From the NCBI RefSeq assembly GCF_018424685.1, contig NZ_QTKX01000001.1:1674001-1738000 (forward strand): a DNA stretch of 64,000 nt, in the 5' to 3' direction. A program made the translations under genes and the position numbers. The notes beneath the pieces were generated by a model. The model searched no databases, was not told the origin of the DNA, and worked only from the letters and a program-made list of their open reading frames with translations. Source of the DNA: Mesobacillus boroniphilus (GTDB taxonomy: Bacteria; Bacillota; Bacilli; Bacillales; Cytobacillaceae). Each line of letters begins with the position of its first letter. Within the stretch, counting starts at the first letter, position 1. This document shows positions 51,562-60,379 of this stretch, piece after piece.

Positions 51562-52686
51562 ATGAACAGAATACTTCTTAAAAACGCAAATGTAATGTCA
51601 ATCACTTCTGAGCCAATACCAAATTGTGATGTTCTCATAAATGAAGGAAAAATATTAAAAATTGAAACTGATCTTGCGGTCGAACCTGGCGATGAAGTGA
51701 TTGAATGCAGAAATAACTTTTTGCTGCCAGGCTTCATCGATGTCCATACTCATCTCGGCCTTTATGACGAAGGTACAGGTTGGGCCGGAAATGATGCAAA
51801 CGAGACGATCGAACCGATGAGCCCTCACGTACGGGCGATTGACGGGGTCTACCCGCTCGACCCTGCATTTGGCGATGCACTTAAATATGGTATTACCACT
51901 GCTCATGTTATGCCAGGGAGTGCGAATGTAATCGGTGGAACTACGTCTGTTATTAAAACGGCTGGAAAAAACATTAAGAATATGATCATCCAGGAGACAG
52001 CAGGACTTAAAATTGCACTAGGTGAAAACCCGAAACGGATTCACAGTATGGGGAATAAAGATTCCATCACACGTATGGGAATCATGGGGATGCTAAGGGA
52101 AGCCTTTTACGAGGCGATGAATGCTGACAATCCTGAATCCTTGAGGGTTAAGCCGATCATTAGAGCATTGAAAAGGGAAATCCCTGTAAGGATCCATGCC
52201 CACAGAGCTGATGATATCATGTCTGCAATCAGATTTGCGGATGAATTCAATCTGGATTTGCGAATCGAGCATTGTACGGAAGGCCACTTGATTGCAGAAG
52301 AAATGGCAGGCCTGAATTTAAAAGTTTCGGTAGGTCCAACACTCACCCGCCGTTCTAAGGTGGAACTTAAGAATAAGAGCTGGAAAACCTATCAGGAATT
52401 GACTGACCATGGTGTTGAAGTATCTGTCACGACAGATCACCCATACACCCCGATCCAGTACTTAAATCTATGTGCGTCCATCGCAGTGAGGGAAGGATTA
52501 TCCGAACAAAAAGCGCTCGAAGGAATCACGATTTTGCCAGCAAGGAACCTGCGGGTTGATGACCGTGTCGGCAGTATCGAACCTGGGAAAGACGCTGATT
52601 TGGTCCTTTGGAATCAACATCCATTCCACTTCAACGCAAAGCCTATGTGGACAATGGTCAATGGGAAGATCGTTTATCAGAATTAG
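51562..52686 (+). CDS. Amidohydrolase family protein
   Basis: This 374-residue protein has the metal-dependent amidohydrolase fold. The HxH motif appears as LPGFIDVHTHLG near residue 60, followed by HAHRADDI and a late HP/D region (TTDHPYTP) with the C-terminal small domain GSIEPGKDADLVLW. It resembles imidazolonepropionase-like or dihydroorotase-like proteins of unknown substrate that Bacillus encode near housekeeping genes. GGATGGAAA precedes the ATG at 51562. Confidence 0.88.
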   Translation: MNRILLKNANVMSITSEPIPNCDVLINEGKILKIETDLAVEPGDEVIECRNNFLLPGFIDVHTHLGLYDEGTGWAGNDANETIEPMSPHVRAIDGVYPLDPAFGDALKYGITTAHVMPGSANVIGGTTSVIKTAGKNIKNMIIQETAGLKIALGENPKRIHSMGNKDSITRMGIMGMLREAFYEAMNADNPESLRVKPIIRALKREIPVRIHAHRADDIMSAIRFADEFNLDLRIEHCTEGHLIAEEMAGLNLKVSVGPTLTRRSKVELKNKSWKTYQELTDHGVEVSVTTDHPYTPIQYLNLCASIAVREGLSEQKALEGITILPARNLRVDDRVGSIEPGKDADLVLWNQHPFHFNAKPMWTMVNGKIVYQN

Positions 52687-52782
52687 TCGAAAATCGGTGT
52701 AGATTCTTGGCAAAAAAACACAGAAAAAAAGGGTGAAAAACCTATTTTCTTTTTTTAAAATATCCTGTATTATACTCTTTGG

Positions 52783-52960
52783 AAATAAAATTTCATAAAG
52801 CAAAGTGATTAGGGAAGGCAAATGGTGCGCCACCAGTATCCTGGTTCTAGTGGGTTCGATTCCCACCCCGAAATTTTTTAGCAACTTACAAAAAATTTCG
52901 AGGGTGGCCGTGTAGTTACATTCGCACGGGATAGGACTGCCCTGCGTGGAGGGATACAAA
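52783..52960 (+). ncRNA. Structured 5' leader with a tRNA T-arm-like hairpin
   Basis: Upstream of the GNAT gene, a CCAG-TATC-CTGG hairpin (52833-52844) is followed by a 17-nt T-arm-like element (GTGGG-TTCGATT-CCCAC, 52850-52866) whose loop fits TTCRANY. The 3' strand overlaps the left arm of a 17-bp hairpin (CCACCC then CGAAATTTTTT, 52863-52879, with the complement at 52890-52907 and one bulged A). A third hairpin, CCGTG/CACGG, lies at 52908-52929. A TGTATTATACT promoter-like stretch lies at about 52766-52776. It does not match a riboswitch family I recognise. Confidence 0.55.
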
Positions 52961-53521
52961 ATGCTCAAAAAACGCGATCTACATGATTGCCACGAACTAT
53001 TTGAGCTGATGGCGCATCCGGAGGTCTTCCCTTTTGTGCGCCAAAAGGCACATTCATATGAAGAATTCGTATTCATTACAAAGCAAACGATTGAAGCCGA
53101 AGAACAAGGAGAATTAATCTCCCGTACCATCCTTGACGAATGGGGAGCGCCAATCGGCACGATCAACCTTTTTGATATCCAGGAAGGAGCCGGTTTTTTA
53201 GGCACCTGGCTGGGGAAGCCGTTCCACGGAAAAGGATACAATACATTGGCTAAGGATGCTTTCTTCCAGGAGTTATTTTATGAAATTGGTATTGAGACCA
53301 TTTTCATGCGCATCAGGAAAGTCAATCTCCGTTCCATTAAAGCGGCAGAAAAGTTACCTTATGTGGTGAAGGCGAACGAAACCCGCCAGCACATTTATGA
53401 GCAACTGAATGCTACTGGAGATATTTATGATCTTTATGAAATCCCTAAAGATCAATATACACTTTACCTGAAAAGGTCTGGTGTCCAAGAAGAAGGAGCA
53501 GCTCAATTGCTGGAGGCTTAA
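52961..53521 (+). CDS. GNAT family N-acetyltransferase with structured leader
   Basis: This protein of about 186 residues is a GNAT of the RimJ/RimL-like type: N-terminal helices, then GFLGTWLGKPFHGKGYNTLAKD in which HGKGYN is the acetyl-CoA loop, and NLRSIKAAEKLPY later. Substrate is unknown. The ATG at 52961 was chosen because GGAGG is eight bases upstream; a GTG at 52946 within that site opens the frame earlier. A long structured leader precedes it and could regulate it. A terminator follows. Confidence 0.85.
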   Translation: MLKKRDLHDCHELFELMAHPEVFPFVRQKAHSYEEFVFITKQTIEAEEQGELISRTILDEWGAPIGTINLFDIQEGAGFLGTWLGKPFHGKGYNTLAKDAFFQELFYEIGIETIFMRIRKVNLRSIKAAEKLPYVVKANETRQHIYEQLNATGDIYDLYEIPKDQYTLYLKRSGVQEEGAAQLLEA

Positions 53522-53533
53522 TTTAATGATATT

Positions 53534-53561
53534 TAAAAACGCCCTAAAAAAAGGGCGTTTT
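53534..53561 (+). terminator. Bidirectional terminator
   Basis: AACGCCCT and AGGGCGTT arms around a run of A residues with T runs on both sides, between convergent GNAT and small-protein genes. Confidence 0.85.
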
Positions 53562-53726
53562 CTAATTCAGCAGATCCTGCCCTTTTGTTTCTTCCCGTTC
53601 CGATAAGGAAGCTTCAGATAGGAATACTTCAAGTTCGGCATCCGTCAACGTTTCATACCGTCCATCCTCAAAGAAAACCTGCGTCTGATTTGGATTGATC
53701 CTATTCATGTTAAACCCTATTCCCAT
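53562..53726 (-). CDS. Hypothetical 54-residue acidic protein (below usual ORF cut-off)
   Basis: Found by reading the minus strand. The product starts MGIGFNMNRINPNQTQ, contains FFEDGRYETLTDAELEVFLSE and ends in LLN. It has one-helix character in its acidic C-terminal half (LSEASLSEREE). GGGGTG lies six bases before the ATG. The composition and clean start support a real gene. I do not know the family. Confidence 0.6.
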   Translation of the reverse strand: MGIGFNMNRINPNQTQVFFEDGRYETLTDAELEVFLSEASLSEREETKGQDLLN

Positions 53727-53886
53727 TTTAATCACCCCGCGTAAGTAAACTAAATACTAATAATAATTAGATAATTCAATTCGATATGACGGCTAATTGC
53801 TATTAGTTTTCCCATCCTCCTTCGCGTTATTCAAAAAGGCTCCTTTTCGTAAATGCCAACATGCCATCCGCCCTGTTACAGAACCA

Positions 53887-53914
53887 AAATTAAAAACGCC
53901 ATGGTTGACGTTTT
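53887..53914 (-). terminator. Terminator of the atypical SDR gene
   Basis: AAAACGTC/GGCGTTTTT-like arms followed by T residues on the minus strand. Confidence 0.65.
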
Positions 53915-53926
53915 TAATGGATCATC

Positions 53927-54706
53927 CTATAGATTCCCACGAAAAGCTTTTCCGAGCACATCTTTTCCACCTGTGATAGGGATGATACTGCCGGTTATAA
54001 AACTGGAATCATCATTCGCAAGAAAGCTTATAACCCTTGATATATCCTCGCCGGTACCCGGTCTACCTACTGGTACAGAAGAGTCCATGGTATCCAAAGA
54101 TTCACTGATTGCACTTTCTTTCCACTCACCTGTTATGTCACCGGGACAGACCATATTGGCTGTAATTCCGTTTTCCCCTTCTTCTAAAGCAAGCGTCTTT
54201 GTCAAAGAAGCCAATCCTGACTTAGCTGCTGCGAAAGCTGATCTGTAAATCCACCCAGGGGCCGACTCCACTCTGTCGAAGCCAACTGTAATGATTCTTC
54301 CCCACTTCCGTTCTCTCATTGAAGGTATAAGCAATTTTGATAAAAAGAAAACCGCATTTAAATTGCCATTAATTAAGTAAGTCCATTCATCGACCTGATA
54401 ATCAGCCATTTTTTTTCTTTCTGAAATATATGGTCCTGCATTATGAACGACAATATCAATTGCAGTGAATTCCTTCAAGGCCTGTGAAACAATCTTCTTA
54501 CAGTCCTCATAGTTTGTGATATCACCCTGAACACAAATATTCTTTGTGTTGAACCGTTCCGATAATTCCGCAGCAAGCTGTTCAGCCTCTTTTTTGCTGT
54601 TCCGATAATTGATGATTATGTTTATCCCCTCGGCAGCAAGCTGCAGTGCTGTTCGCCTTCCTAAACCGGTGGCACCTCCAGTAATCAAAGCCGTTTTATT
54701 TTCCAC
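53927..54706 (-). CDS. SDR family protein lacking the catalytic Tyr
   Basis: This 259-residue protein has the short-chain dehydrogenase fold with NAD(P)-binding GGATGLG (10-16) and HNAG (88-91). The usual catalytic YxxxK is FAAAK: Phe158 takes the place of Tyr, with Lys162 retained. The usual Ser about 13 residues earlier is not at its normal place either, being in an altered GFDRVES stretch. The N-terminal and C-terminal regions (ITGGKDVLGK) are intact. It could be inactive, use another residue or bind without reducing. GTG start with GAGGGG upstream. Confidence 0.85.
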   Translation of the reverse strand: MENKTALITGGATGLGRRTALQLAAEGINIIINYRNSKKEAEQLAAELSERFNTKNICVQGDITNYEDCKKIVSQALKEFTAIDIVVHNAGPYISERKKMADYQVDEWTYLINGNLNAVFFLSKLLIPSMRERKWGRIITVGFDRVESAPGWIYRSAFAAAKSGLASLTKTLALEEGENGITANMVCPGDITGEWKESAISESLDTMDSSVPVGRPGTGEDISRVISFLANDDSSFITGSIIPITGGKDVLGKAFRGNL

Positions 54707-54877
54707 AACCTGTACCCCTCATCTTCATTAGATTACTTATCACTATACTAAAAAGAAGCAAGCTGTTTTGCAACTTTTAACTATTATATCCTGACAACAG
54801 GTTGACTTTAACCGCTGGGCCGGTGCCTGCATATAATATCCATATCGAAGATGGTCAGCTTGAAAGGCGGGATATAA

Positions 54878-55351
54878 TTGTTTCCATGGAATTTATTGCC
54901 GTTCGACCGAAATACACAGAAAAAGTTTTTGGAAATGAAACCAGAAGAAATTGAAAATTATGTCCAGCAAATGATGGGCAAAATGGTCCAGCCTAATATG
55001 CAAGGGATGTTAAAGCCTGAAGAATGGCTTAAAGGGATGCAGCAGCAAAATTCACCTGATCCGGTCAAACCTACTACCGGATTAAATACAGAAATGTTTG
55101 AAACTCATGATTTTGTTTTTGTAAGGGTTCCACTAAAAGATGAAGCTTTGCTTAAACAAATGAAGCTTTTCTATACTTCAAATCAAGTAATTATTGAACA
55201 CATTCCTGATCTGTCAGATAAGCATACACTAGTATTGCCAGCAACCGTTAAGCGGAAAGGAGCAGCAGCAAACTACAGGGATGGAGTACTGGAATTAAGG
55301 CTTCAAAAAATCGTGGATTTACAATATGCTGAAATCGACATTTCAAATTGA
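54878..55351 (+). CDS. Hsp20/alpha-crystallin-like protein
   Basis: This 157-residue protein has a flexible N-terminal 70 residues, rich in Gln and Met, and a C-terminal alpha-crystallin-like beta domain (about 75-157: DFVFVRVPLKD, VIIEHIPDL, KHTLVLPATV, YRDGVLELRL). In Bacillus similar proteins (CotM, CotP, GerT) are found in the spore coat, so a spore role is possible but unproven. The start is TTG with AGGCGG seven bases ahead. Confidence 0.75.
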   Translation: MFPWNLLPFDRNTQKKFLEMKPEEIENYVQQMMGKMVQPNMQGMLKPEEWLKGMQQQNSPDPVKPTTGLNTEMFETHDFVFVRVPLKDEALLKQMKLFYTSNQVIIEHIPDLSDKHTLVLPATVKRKGAAANYRDGVLELRLQKIVDLQYAEIDISN

Positions 55352-55360
55352 TTGTCACAT

Positions 55361-55476
55361 AAAAAAGTCAGTTCTGCATTAATTTTTTAGTATTCTATAA
55401 GGCATAGGGGCTCTTTTCAAGGAGCCTTATGTACTGGAATGGTGTGGTTGTGAAACCAACAAAGTTTACGAAAAGA
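55361..55476. repeat. MITE-like inverted-repeat element, copy B
   Basis: GGCTCTTTTC near 55409 pairs perfectly over 10 bp with GAAAAGAGCC ending at about 55479. Between the arms and beyond, TGTGAAACCAACAAAGTTTACG matches copy A at 20 of 22 positions. A similar left end begins with GTTCTGCATTAATTTTTT. Non-coding. Confidence 0.6.
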
Positions 55477-55483
55477 GCCTAAA

Positions 55484-55514
55484 AAAAGAACAGCCTGGTG
55501 GCTGCTCTTTTTCA
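55484..55514 (-). terminator. Terminator of the CAP-domain gene
   Basis: GAGCAGCC/GGCTGTTC arms followed by seven T residues on the minus strand; the T run is shared with the end of repeat copy B. Confidence 0.75.
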
Positions 55515-55519
55515 TTTTA

Positions 55520-56248
55520 TTATTTTCCAATGAACATTTGTGTCCAGTAGTTGCCTGTTGCTACATGGCCTACACCAATGTGTGTATAGCTCGAGTTTAA
55601 GATATTTGCACGATGGCCAGAACTATTCATCCATGCATTTACTACTTCCTCTGGTGTACGCTGGCCCATAGCAATGTTTTCACCAGCTGAACGATATGAG
55701 ACTCCAAACTTTTTCATCATATCGAAAGGTGAACCGTAAGTTGGGCTAGTATGGCTGAAATAGCCTTCGCTTTGCATATCGCGGGATTTTTCCCTTGCCA
55801 CTTTGCTTAGTTCAGTATCAAGTGCAAGTGGTTTTAAACCATTCTTTGCTCTCTCCTGATTTGTCAACTCAACGACTTTTTGCTCGTAAGCACTAACAGC
55901 TGAAGTAACAGGTGCTGTTACTTGCTCCTGGGCAGGTGCTTTTGCAGGCTCCTGAGCTGGTGCAGGAGTTGGCGCTGGAGCTTCTACTGGTTGTTGTACA
56001 GTTGTTGGAGCTGGAGTTTTTACAGGCTCCTGGACATTTGTGTTAGCTGGCTGAGCTTGTTTCAATGAAAATTGATAGTTCTTAAAGAACTTTTGTAAAA
56101 TAGAATTGATATGCTCATTATTTAAGTTTCCGCTTTGATAATAGTAAACTTTCGTCTGTATAGTAGATGCATCTGCTTTATCCATAGCTGGATTTGCTGC
56201 GAATAAAGCCGCTGCTGCAAAAACTGTAAGAATCATTTTCTTCTTCAT
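55520..56248 (-). CDS. Secreted CAP-domain (SCP-like) protein, YkwD-like
   Basis: This protein of 242 residues has a signal peptide (about 1-30), a Pro/Ala/Gln-rich linker (about 70-120) made of short PAPTPAPAQEPAK-type repeats and a C-terminal CAP domain (about 125-242) with LTNQERAKNGLKPL, HTSPTYGS and HIGVGHV. In Bacillus such proteins are extracellular and of unknown catalytic role. GGAGG lies nine bases before the ATG at 56248; the frame extends to 56299. Confidence 0.88.
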   Translation of the reverse strand: MKKKMILTVFAAAALFAANPAMDKADASTIQTKVYYYQSGNLNNEHINSILQKFFKNYQFSLKQAQPANTNVQEPVKTPAPTTVQQPVEAPAPTPAPAQEPAKAPAQEQVTAPVTSAVSAYEQKVVELTNQERAKNGLKPLALDTELSKVAREKSRDMQSEGYFSHTSPTYGSPFDMMKKFGVSYRSAGENIAMGQRTPEEVVNAWMNSSGHRANILNSSYTHIGVGHVATGNYWTQMFIGK

Positions 56249-56620
56249 TCCCGAATTCCTCCCGAAATTTAGTTTGTCTCTCACTTGCAAACTAATCATA
56301 TCACGGGCTTTTTGTAATAAACCTGGAATAAAACGGGAAAACTATTATTATTTTAATAATACTTTTTCTAGATATTTCCATAAGACCTTGAAAGTTAGGA
56401 ATTAAAAGGCTTGCAAAAAGATTTATCATGTTCTGTTTTGATTGTAGTATTTTCCTATTCATTTTTAAAATACCAGCTAAACCACAAAAAGGAAAAATGA
56501 AGTTATTGACAGTTTTTCAATCGACATGGTTCATGACATTTTTTTCGTTTATATGTCAATCATTCAAGTATATTACACGGGCGCAATCCATAAAAAAAGG
56601 GGCAATCGCCGCTTTTCCCT
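56249..56620. other. 372-bp intergenic region
   Basis: AT-rich. A 111-codon plus-strand frame (56428-56763) overlaps the opposite lipoprotein gene and has no ribosome binding site, so I do not call it. The CAP-gene promoter is presumably here. At its left edge a weak hairpin near 56594-56617 (GGGAAAAGCGGCGATTGCCCC with T run) may end the lipoprotein gene. Confidence 0.4.
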
Positions 56621-57082
56621 TTAATGTCCACCCTCTGTATCATGATCATTCATTTCGTCCATTTCAGTGGATTTTCCACTTTCTTCTGGCTCACTTGGAC
56701 TCCCGACCACAAATTCACTTTTTGGCATATTGTGCATGCTCCGCGCTGTTACGTGAGCAATGATATAGTAGGTTCCTTCTTCTTTAAAGGATTTATTCAA
56801 GCGATAAATTCCGTTTTCATCGTGTTCTACTACTATCTTTTCGTGTTCTTCTGCCTGTGACCGCCAGATTTCAAATTTCACCTCGTCGGCATCCTTTACT
56901 TCTTCTGTACCATAAGTAACTTTAGCCTCGAAAGTGATCTCTTCATTTAATTCGGCTTTTTCAGGATTTGCAGTAAGCTGAACGTCCAGAAATTGCGGTT
57001 CGTCTTCTACATCCTGCTGTGAACATGCTGTCGCAAACAAACCTAGCAATACTGTCATTAATGTAACCAAAAGTCGTTTCAT
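56621..57082 (-). CDS. FixH/YtkA-like lipoprotein
   Basis: This 153-residue protein has a lipobox (LFATAC, Cys20) after a short signal sequence, so it should be a membrane-anchored lipoprotein. The body is a single beta-sandwich with FEAKVTYG and YIIAHVTARSM strands, as in YtkA/FixH-like domains, and the C-terminus is acidic and His-rich (NDHDTEGGH), suggestive of metal binding. It lies about 110 bp downstream of a histidine kinase gene on the same strand. Confidence 0.75.
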   Translation of the reverse strand: MKRLLVTLMTVLLGLFATACSQQDVEDEPQFLDVQLTANPEKAELNEEITFEAKVTYGTEEVKDADEVKFEIWRSQAEEHEKIVVEHDENGIYRLNKSFKEEGTYYIIAHVTARSMHNMPKSEFVVGSPSEPEESGKSTEMDEMNDHDTEGGH

Positions 57083-57192
57083 TCAATATACCCCTTAAAT
57101 AATATTGTTGTTTTACCCTTATTCTTAAATTCGAAAGGATGAATTAACTGCGCTAAATTTCATTCCAAAAACACGGGATGAAGTGCCAATCT

Positions 57193-58596
57193 CTATAATT
57201 CGACGGCAGGAAAATAGAGATTGATGGTCGTTCCTTTTCCTGGCTCACTTGTTATTTGCATTTTGCCATCATGCAGCTTCACTAATTTATCAACAATCGC
57301 CAGACCAAGTCCAGTACCACCATCTGTCCTCGACCTTGCCTTATTCACTCTATAAAAGCGTTCAGTGAGCTTGTTGACGTCCTCTTTTGGTATTCCTATT
57401 CCAGTGTCTTTAATTTCAACTTTACATCCATAGGAATACTTGGAAAGTGTGACAGAAATCCTTCCCCCACTGTCTGTATAGCGAATCGAATTATCGATGA
57501 TATTCTGGAAGATCTGTTCAAGTCTACCTTCATCTCCGTTAATGATAATATCCGGATCAAGACCAAGAGTTAAGCTGATATTCTTTTCTTTCATGGATGG
57601 ACCATACTTGATAATAAAATCCTCAATGAGCTGTGCCAGCGGAAATGGATTTTTTATTAATCGATATTCATCCGCATCCAACCTCGATAAGTCCAGCAGA
57701 TCCTCAACGAGCTTTACCATCCTGCCAGATTCCCTGTTAATAAGCTTTAAGTATTTATTTTTTTCATCCGTTTCTTTTATCATCCCAGTTTCCAGTGCTT
57801 CGCTATAGCCTTTTATATAGCTGATTGGAGTCCTTAGTTCATGAGAAACATCGGCGAGGAATTCCCTCTTTTTCTCATCTTCCTTTTGAACGGACTCGGA
57901 CATATGATTGAAGGCTTTTGCAAGCTGTCCTATTTCATCGTCTGATTTGATGTTGACACGCGCAGAGTAATCTCCTCCAGATACTCTTTCGGCTGCTTCT
58001 TTCATAGCAGCCAGAGGCCTGGTAAGCCTGTGAAGCATTTTAAACCCCAAAAAGGCAGCAAGGACAATGAATAATACTCCGCCAATCAGCCATAAAAAAG
58101 AGAAATCAACGGTTAACTCAGATATTTTAGCAAGAGGAACATATAAGTAAATAATTCCTTCAAGACGGTTATTATCAAGGAGTGGAATTGCCACAGCAAG
58201 GATTTTCCTGCCAAACCTCTCCTCAAATCCTGATTTCATGACAGGTTCACCTTTCAAAAGCAGTTCACGGTCTTCCTTTCCAATCAATGTTTCATAATCA
58301 ATTGAATATGGAAGGCAGGCGCTTAACTCTTTTGGATTACTGACAAGAAAAACCTCAGATTCTGATTTTTCATTATACCAATCAACTCGCTGCCTCATTT
58401 CATCGGTCAATGGACCGCCTTTATAGTCGCTCGCAAGGCGGTTGCCTTCTTCTATCAGTGACTCTTCTACTATGTCGACATAGAGCTTTTCATAAAATAG
58501 ATAGGACAAAAAAAAGGAATACAATACGGTCACCAGGATTGTCGCGGTAACCGTCAGCCAAAGTTTTTTAAACAGGCTGTCGGAAAAAGAAATCAT
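57193..58596 (-). CDS. Sensor histidine kinase (HAMP/HisKA/HATPase)
   Basis: This 467-residue kinase has two membrane helices (about 12-34 and 168-188) around an extracytoplasmic sensor of about 130 residues, a HAMP domain (about 190-240), the HisKA phospho-His252 in DVSHELRTP and HATPase boxes with NIIDNSIRYT, DTGIGIP and GGTGLGLAIV. It overlaps the response regulator gene by 4 bp and is likely its cognate partner. The signal sensed is unknown. Confidence 0.95.
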   Translation of the reverse strand: MISFSDSLFKKLWLTVTATILVTVLYSFFLSYLFYEKLYVDIVEESLIEEGNRLASDYKGGPLTDEMRQRVDWYNEKSESEVFLVSNPKELSACLPYSIDYETLIGKEDRELLLKGEPVMKSGFEERFGRKILAVAIPLLDNNRLEGIIYLYVPLAKISELTVDFSFLWLIGGVLFIVLAAFLGFKMLHRLTRPLAAMKEAAERVSGGDYSARVNIKSDDEIGQLAKAFNHMSESVQKEDEKKREFLADVSHELRTPISYIKGYSEALETGMIKETDEKNKYLKLINRESGRMVKLVEDLLDLSRLDADEYRLIKNPFPLAQLIEDFIIKYGPSMKEKNISLTLGLDPDIIINGDEGRLEQIFQNIIDNSIRYTDSGGRISVTLSKYSYGCKVEIKDTGIGIPKEDVNKLTERFYRVNKARSRTDGGTGLGLAIVDKLVKLHDGKMQITSEPGKGTTINLYFPAVEL

Positions 58597-59273
58597 GTTG
58601 CTGGCACCTCAAATTTATACCCGACACCCCAGATGGTTTGGATATAGTCTCCTGTCCCCAATTTCATCCTTAGCGTTTTGATATGTGTGTCGACTGTTCG
58701 CAAGCTGCCATGGTAATCCATTCCCCATACAAATTCCAGAAGCTGCTCCCTGCTTAAGGCCTGTCCCTGATGCTGAACGAGAAAAACGAGCAACTCGAAC
58801 TCTTTGAGGGTAAGCGGGACAATATCTCCTTCCACACTGACTCTTCTTCCTTTTTTATCAATGTTAATCTTGCCTAGAGTCACTGTATCTTCATCATTCT
58901 TGACAAGAGATGTCCTTCTTAACACAGCATTGATTCTGGCTACAAGTTCACCCGGACTGAAAGGCTTGACTATATAATCATCTCCTCCAAGCTGGAGCCC
59001 TCTTACTTTATCCCATTCTTCCCCTTTAGCTGATAAGAAGATGATCGGTACTTGTGAAAAAGTACGTATCTTTCCGCAAACGGCAAAGCCATCTTCAAAA
59101 GGCATCATAATATCAAGGATTACGAGGTCGAAATCTTCTTCATGAAGTTTTCTCAATCCTTCTGCTCCATCAGCAGCATGAACACATCTGAATCCAGAAT
59201 TCTCCAAATACATTTGGATTAGATTGCGCATATCCTCTTCGTCATCTATGATTAAAACATTTATGGGATTCAT
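58593..59273 (-). CDS. OmpR-family response regulator
   Basis: This 226-residue protein has a receiver domain with phosphoacceptor Asp54 in LVILDIMMP and the conserved Lys in SAKG near 102, followed by a C-terminal winged helix (about 130-226) with ELLVFLVQHQGQALSREQLLEFVWG and RTVDTHIKTLRMKLG. It is encoded directly ahead of the histidine kinase with a 4-bp overlap. It probably activates or represses its own operon. Confidence 0.95.
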   Translation of the reverse strand: MNPINVLIIDDEEDMRNLIQMYLENSGFRCVHAADGAEGLRKLHEEDFDLVILDIMMPFEDGFAVCGKIRTFSQVPIIFLSAKGEEWDKVRGLQLGGDDYIVKPFSPGELVARINAVLRRTSLVKNDEDTVTLGKINIDKKGRRVSVEGDIVPLTLKEFELLVFLVQHQGQALSREQLLEFVWGMDYHGSLRTVDTHIKTLRMKLGTGDYIQTIWGVGYKFEVPAT

Positions 59274-59277
59274 ATTG

Positions 59278-60243
59278 TTATCTCTCCCTCGTAACTATTT
59301 GGAATGGCCCGTTGCCAACTTCCAGCGTTTTTTCAATGGATAGGCTTTCCGGGTCAATTATATACACTTCGTTGCTGTCATACCCAGCAACAATAAGCTT
59401 ATCTGCAAAAAAATTAATTTCAAACGGATTCGCACCCACCTTTAAAGAACCCTTCTTTGTTCCGTCCTCAGCCAATTTATATAGCATATTCGAACCATGG
59501 CTCAGGACAAATATATCATCTTCATCCTTGGTGAAATCCACAGGCATTACAGGAGCTGAAATCTCTTTTATTAAACGGCCATTATTAAGGTCGTATATGT
59601 GGATCCGCTCTTCAACTTCAGTTCCTTTACCATGCCCGCCAATCCATAGCTCACCTTTTTCCCTGCACATTAAAGCGCCAGCTGCTGCAGGATGGATCTC
59701 AAACCCTGGAAGCCGCTCTTTATTTTTCAAATCGACTATGCTTAGCATTTCTTGATTATAACTGATTGCATAGAGCTTTTTCTCGGCCTCAAGAAGTGTC
59801 AACGGCTCTTTTTCTACCTTGACTTCATCCAATTCTGTTCCATCAATATCAAAAAATCGGACACTGTCCCTTTCCTGGTCTGCAAATGCTATTTCGGCTC
59901 CATCTCCAACTAATAGTGCATTCACGATTCCTTCTCCAGTTTTCCAGGATTCTATCTTCTTACCTTTGCTTAATGAATACAAGTCGATAGTTTCCAACGC
60001 TTTTCCATAGAGCAATATTGTATCCTTATCAGGAAGGATCAGTCCTCCGATGTACGGGCGGTCAACATTCCAGTCAGGTAATTTCTCATCCTTTTCCATT
60101 TCATAGAATGAAATTGTCATTTCCTTTATGTTAATCGTTGATATAATTGAAGAATCTCTCGGGATAGGCTCAAAAGATTCGAAAGAACAGGCAGATAAAA
60201 AAACAGTGAAAACCGTTGCGGCGATTTTAAAAATCAACTTCAT
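59278..60243 (-). CDS. Lipoprotein with beta-propeller-like repeats
   Basis: This 321-residue protein has a lipobox (FLSAC, Cys19) and then blade-like repeats (EKLPDWNVDRPYIGGLILP, GGHGKGTEVEERIHIYDLNNGR, VIVA-type strands) resembling YncE/WD-like beta-propellers. It should be a membrane-anchored extracytoplasmic protein. It starts the operon, four bases before the response regulator gene, so it may provide input to the two-component system. AGAGG lies before the ATG. Confidence 0.75.
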   Translation of the reverse strand: MKLIFKIAATVFTVFLSACSFESFEPIPRDSSIISTINIKEMTISFYEMEKDEKLPDWNVDRPYIGGLILPDKDTILLYGKALETIDLYSLSKGKKIESWKTGEGIVNALLVGDGAEIAFADQERDSVRFFDIDGTELDEVKVEKEPLTLLEAEKKLYAISYNQEMLSIVDLKNKERLPGFEIHPAAAGALMCREKGELWIGGHGKGTEVEERIHIYDLNNGRLIKEISAPVMPVDFTKDEDDIFVLSHGSNMLYKLAEDGTKKGSLKVGANPFEINFFADKLIVAGYDSNEVYIIDPESLSIEKTLEVGNGPFQIVTRER

Positions 60244-60334
60244 AATTTACCTCTTTTCTCTCACAAGTATCTCACATTATTATATCTCTAATTTGTGATA
60301 ATTCTATGAAATCGAAACTCTGTTAGTGAAAAAG

Positions 60335-60363
60335 AAAAAACTTGCCGCTCGGGGCGGCAAGTC
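60335..60363 (-). terminator. Terminator of the 94-residue protein gene
   Basis: ACTTGCCGC with its complement (60340-60362) followed by TTTTTTC on the minus strand. Confidence 0.85.
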
Positions 60364-60379
60364 ATGAAATATGTAAATG

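Noticed and set aside
52850..52866. A tRNA gene at the T-arm-like hairpin
   Set aside because: No acceptor stem, D-arm or anticodon arm closes around it; only the T-arm resembles a tRNA.
56428..56763. 111-codon plus-strand frame
   Set aside because: Overlaps the FixH-like lipoprotein gene on the other strand and has no ribosome binding site.
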